From Saprospiraceae bacterium (GTDB lineage Bacteria > Bacteroidota > Bacteroidia > Chitinophagales > Saprospiraceae), in contig JAHDIN010000003.1 of NCBI GenBank assembly GCA_020630775.1, positions 1 to 64,000 on the forward strand: DNA of 64,000 bases, read 5' to 3'. The translations under genes were made by a program, and so were the position numbers. The notes under the pieces were generated by a model. That model was not told where the DNA came from, made no database searches, and saw only the letters and a list, made by a program, of their open reading frames with translations. Below, piece after piece: positions 63,221-64,000 of the stretch (position 1 is the stretch's first letter; each line of letters opens with the position of its first letter).

Positions 63221-64000
63221 TTAAAGGTTCTTTAAGTATTGCGAAGGCGTTTGGTTAGTGATCTTTTTAAATACCCTGTTAAATGATGCTTTAGAATTAA
63301 AACCGGACTCTTGGGCTATTCCTAGAATACTAAGGTTTTTTGAATCACCATTTTTTAGTCGTCTCTTCACTTCTTCAACTCTATAGTTGTTTACAAAGTC
63401 ATAGAAACTTTGACTTAGATCCGCATTTAAAATTTTCGAAATTCTATACGTAGGAATGCCGCTTTCTGTCGATAGTTTGTTAATGGATAGCAATGGATCT
63501 AAATACAATTTCTTTTCAGCCATAGTTTTCTTTAACTGCTCTATATCAACATGATTGGTAGTGATGCTTTGTTCATTTGTTTGCTTAGGAAAGCTTATCT
63601 TTTTTGGCGTATTGTCTTCGGTCGCTACTCTGAAAATATCTGTTCTAGTAGCGGCAATGTAGGTCAATATGAATAAAAAGACGCCTAGAAAGGAAAGAAC
63701 ATAGTAATCGTATAGCCAAGTCTTATGTGTTGTATTAAACTCGTTGTAGATGAATCCAGAAAGAGCTAGTATCCAAAGTAGAATCGCTACAATAGTAATC
63801 CAGCTTAACCAAAGCAAATTGACTTTTTGCTCATAGGAATAAGCATTTAATAATTCCTCTCGATACTTTTTAAGCAACTGCAATGTCGCAAATAGATAAA
63901 AAGGTGTAATGAAAAGTTTAATAAAAGGATAGCCTACATGTTTTGAATCTAAAAGAACCCAACCAAATAAAATAGGTGAGACGAGTATTAAAAAGAAAAA
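63221..64000 (-). CDS. Membrane-bound AraC-family transcriptional regulator, N-terminus outside window
   Basis: The C-terminal ~110 residues form an AraC double HTH: LDPLLSINKLSTESGIPTYR and SILGIAQESGFNSKASFNRVFKKI, with TPSQYLKNL at the end. In front lie at least three hydrophobic segments (WITIVAILLWILALSGFIY, YYVLSFLGVFLFILTYI and upstream ones). A TTG at 63883 could be taken as a start, but the frame stays open upstream to the window edge and encodes more membrane sequence (LVSPILFGWVLL, IKLFITPFYLFATL). The gene therefore begins beyond 64000. Such proteins sense a signal in the membrane and control genes directly. Confidence 0.88.
   Translation of the reverse strand, partial: FFFLILVSPILFGWVLLDSKHVGYPFIKLFITPFYLFATLQLLKKYREELLNAYSYEQKVNLLWLSWITIVAILLWILALSGFIYNEFNTTHKTWLYDYYVLSFLGVFLFILTYIAATRTDIFRVATEDNTPKKISFPKQTNEQSITTNHVDIEQLKKTMAEKKLYLDPLLSINKLSTESGIPTYRISKILNADLSQSFYDFVNNYRVEEVKRRLKNGDSKNLSILGIAQESGFNSKASFNRVFKKITNQTPSQYLKNL

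Overview
The window looks like chromosomal DNA of a Bacteroidota bacterium, most likely from the Saprospiria/Lewinella side of the phylum; the phylum is well supported, the class is a guess. It is AT-rich. Seven proteins end in type IX secretion (T9SS) modules: six in the type B (CHU_C, gliding-motility-associated) module and one in a GCX/3-coathanger-type C-terminus. Other support is a TonB receptor with a carboxypeptidase-like N-terminus, a response regulator with the HTH typical of the phylum, and a TATCTTTG -7 promoter box. No insertion sequence, prophage, CRISPR array or plasmid gene was seen.

Layout. 1-59 is the 5' part of a tRNA-Arg(UCG). 534-1793 is a secreted YWTD beta-propeller. 1832-10987 is one tightly packed leftward operon for a surface glycan containing nonulosonic (sialic-like) acid: UDP-GlcNAc 4-epimerase, hexapeptide acetyltransferase, SpsF-type cytidylyltransferase, SpsE/NeuB synthase, methyltransferase, a T9SS type B beta-propeller, an SGNH hydrolase, a glycosyltransferase fused to a degenerate CMP-sialate-synthetase-like domain, a possible GT42/DUF115-like transferase, and a GT2. 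Beyond the divergent region 10988-11270 lie a second, NANS-like synthase and a separate CMP-sialate synthetase (neuA) that has no ordinary start codon. An ArsC-type phosphatase/reductase and rfbC face them.

14032-16836 holds der, era and an unknown gene. 16900-18008 is pnuC plus an NadR-type kinase, followed by a promoter, a TPP riboswitch and a TonB-dependent receptor, presumably for thiamine. A small outer-membrane protein converges on it.

21683-52245 (30.5 kb, nearly half the window) encodes five consecutive giant secreted proteins of 2190, 2462, 1085, 1924 and 2248 aa, each with a signal peptide and a T9SS type B C-terminus. They form two paralogous pairs. The first two share a ~310-residue cysteine/tryptophan-rich module of unknown function and a regular ~177-residue repeat (six versus four copies). 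The fourth and fifth share a ~250-265-residue [FN3-like + Ig-like + PKD-like] superunit. The middle one carries a P-domain-like N-terminus and has a heptanucleotide repeat (8 x TAAAAGC) upstream. Hairpin terminators separate most of them. This array is the most unusual part of the window.

The right end is mainly housekeeping and regulation: cmk, a 1182-aa soluble multi-PAS histidine kinase convergent with a response regulator, a close relative of eukaryotic sphingolipid delta-4 desaturases, miaE, a secreted unknown, a prolyl oligopeptidase lipoprotein, a DUF937-type protein, and a membrane-bound AraC-type regulator running off the window. The glycan operon and the T9SS proteins may work together in building and decorating the cell surface; that link is inferred from proximity and from the T9SS propeller embedded in the glycan operon.
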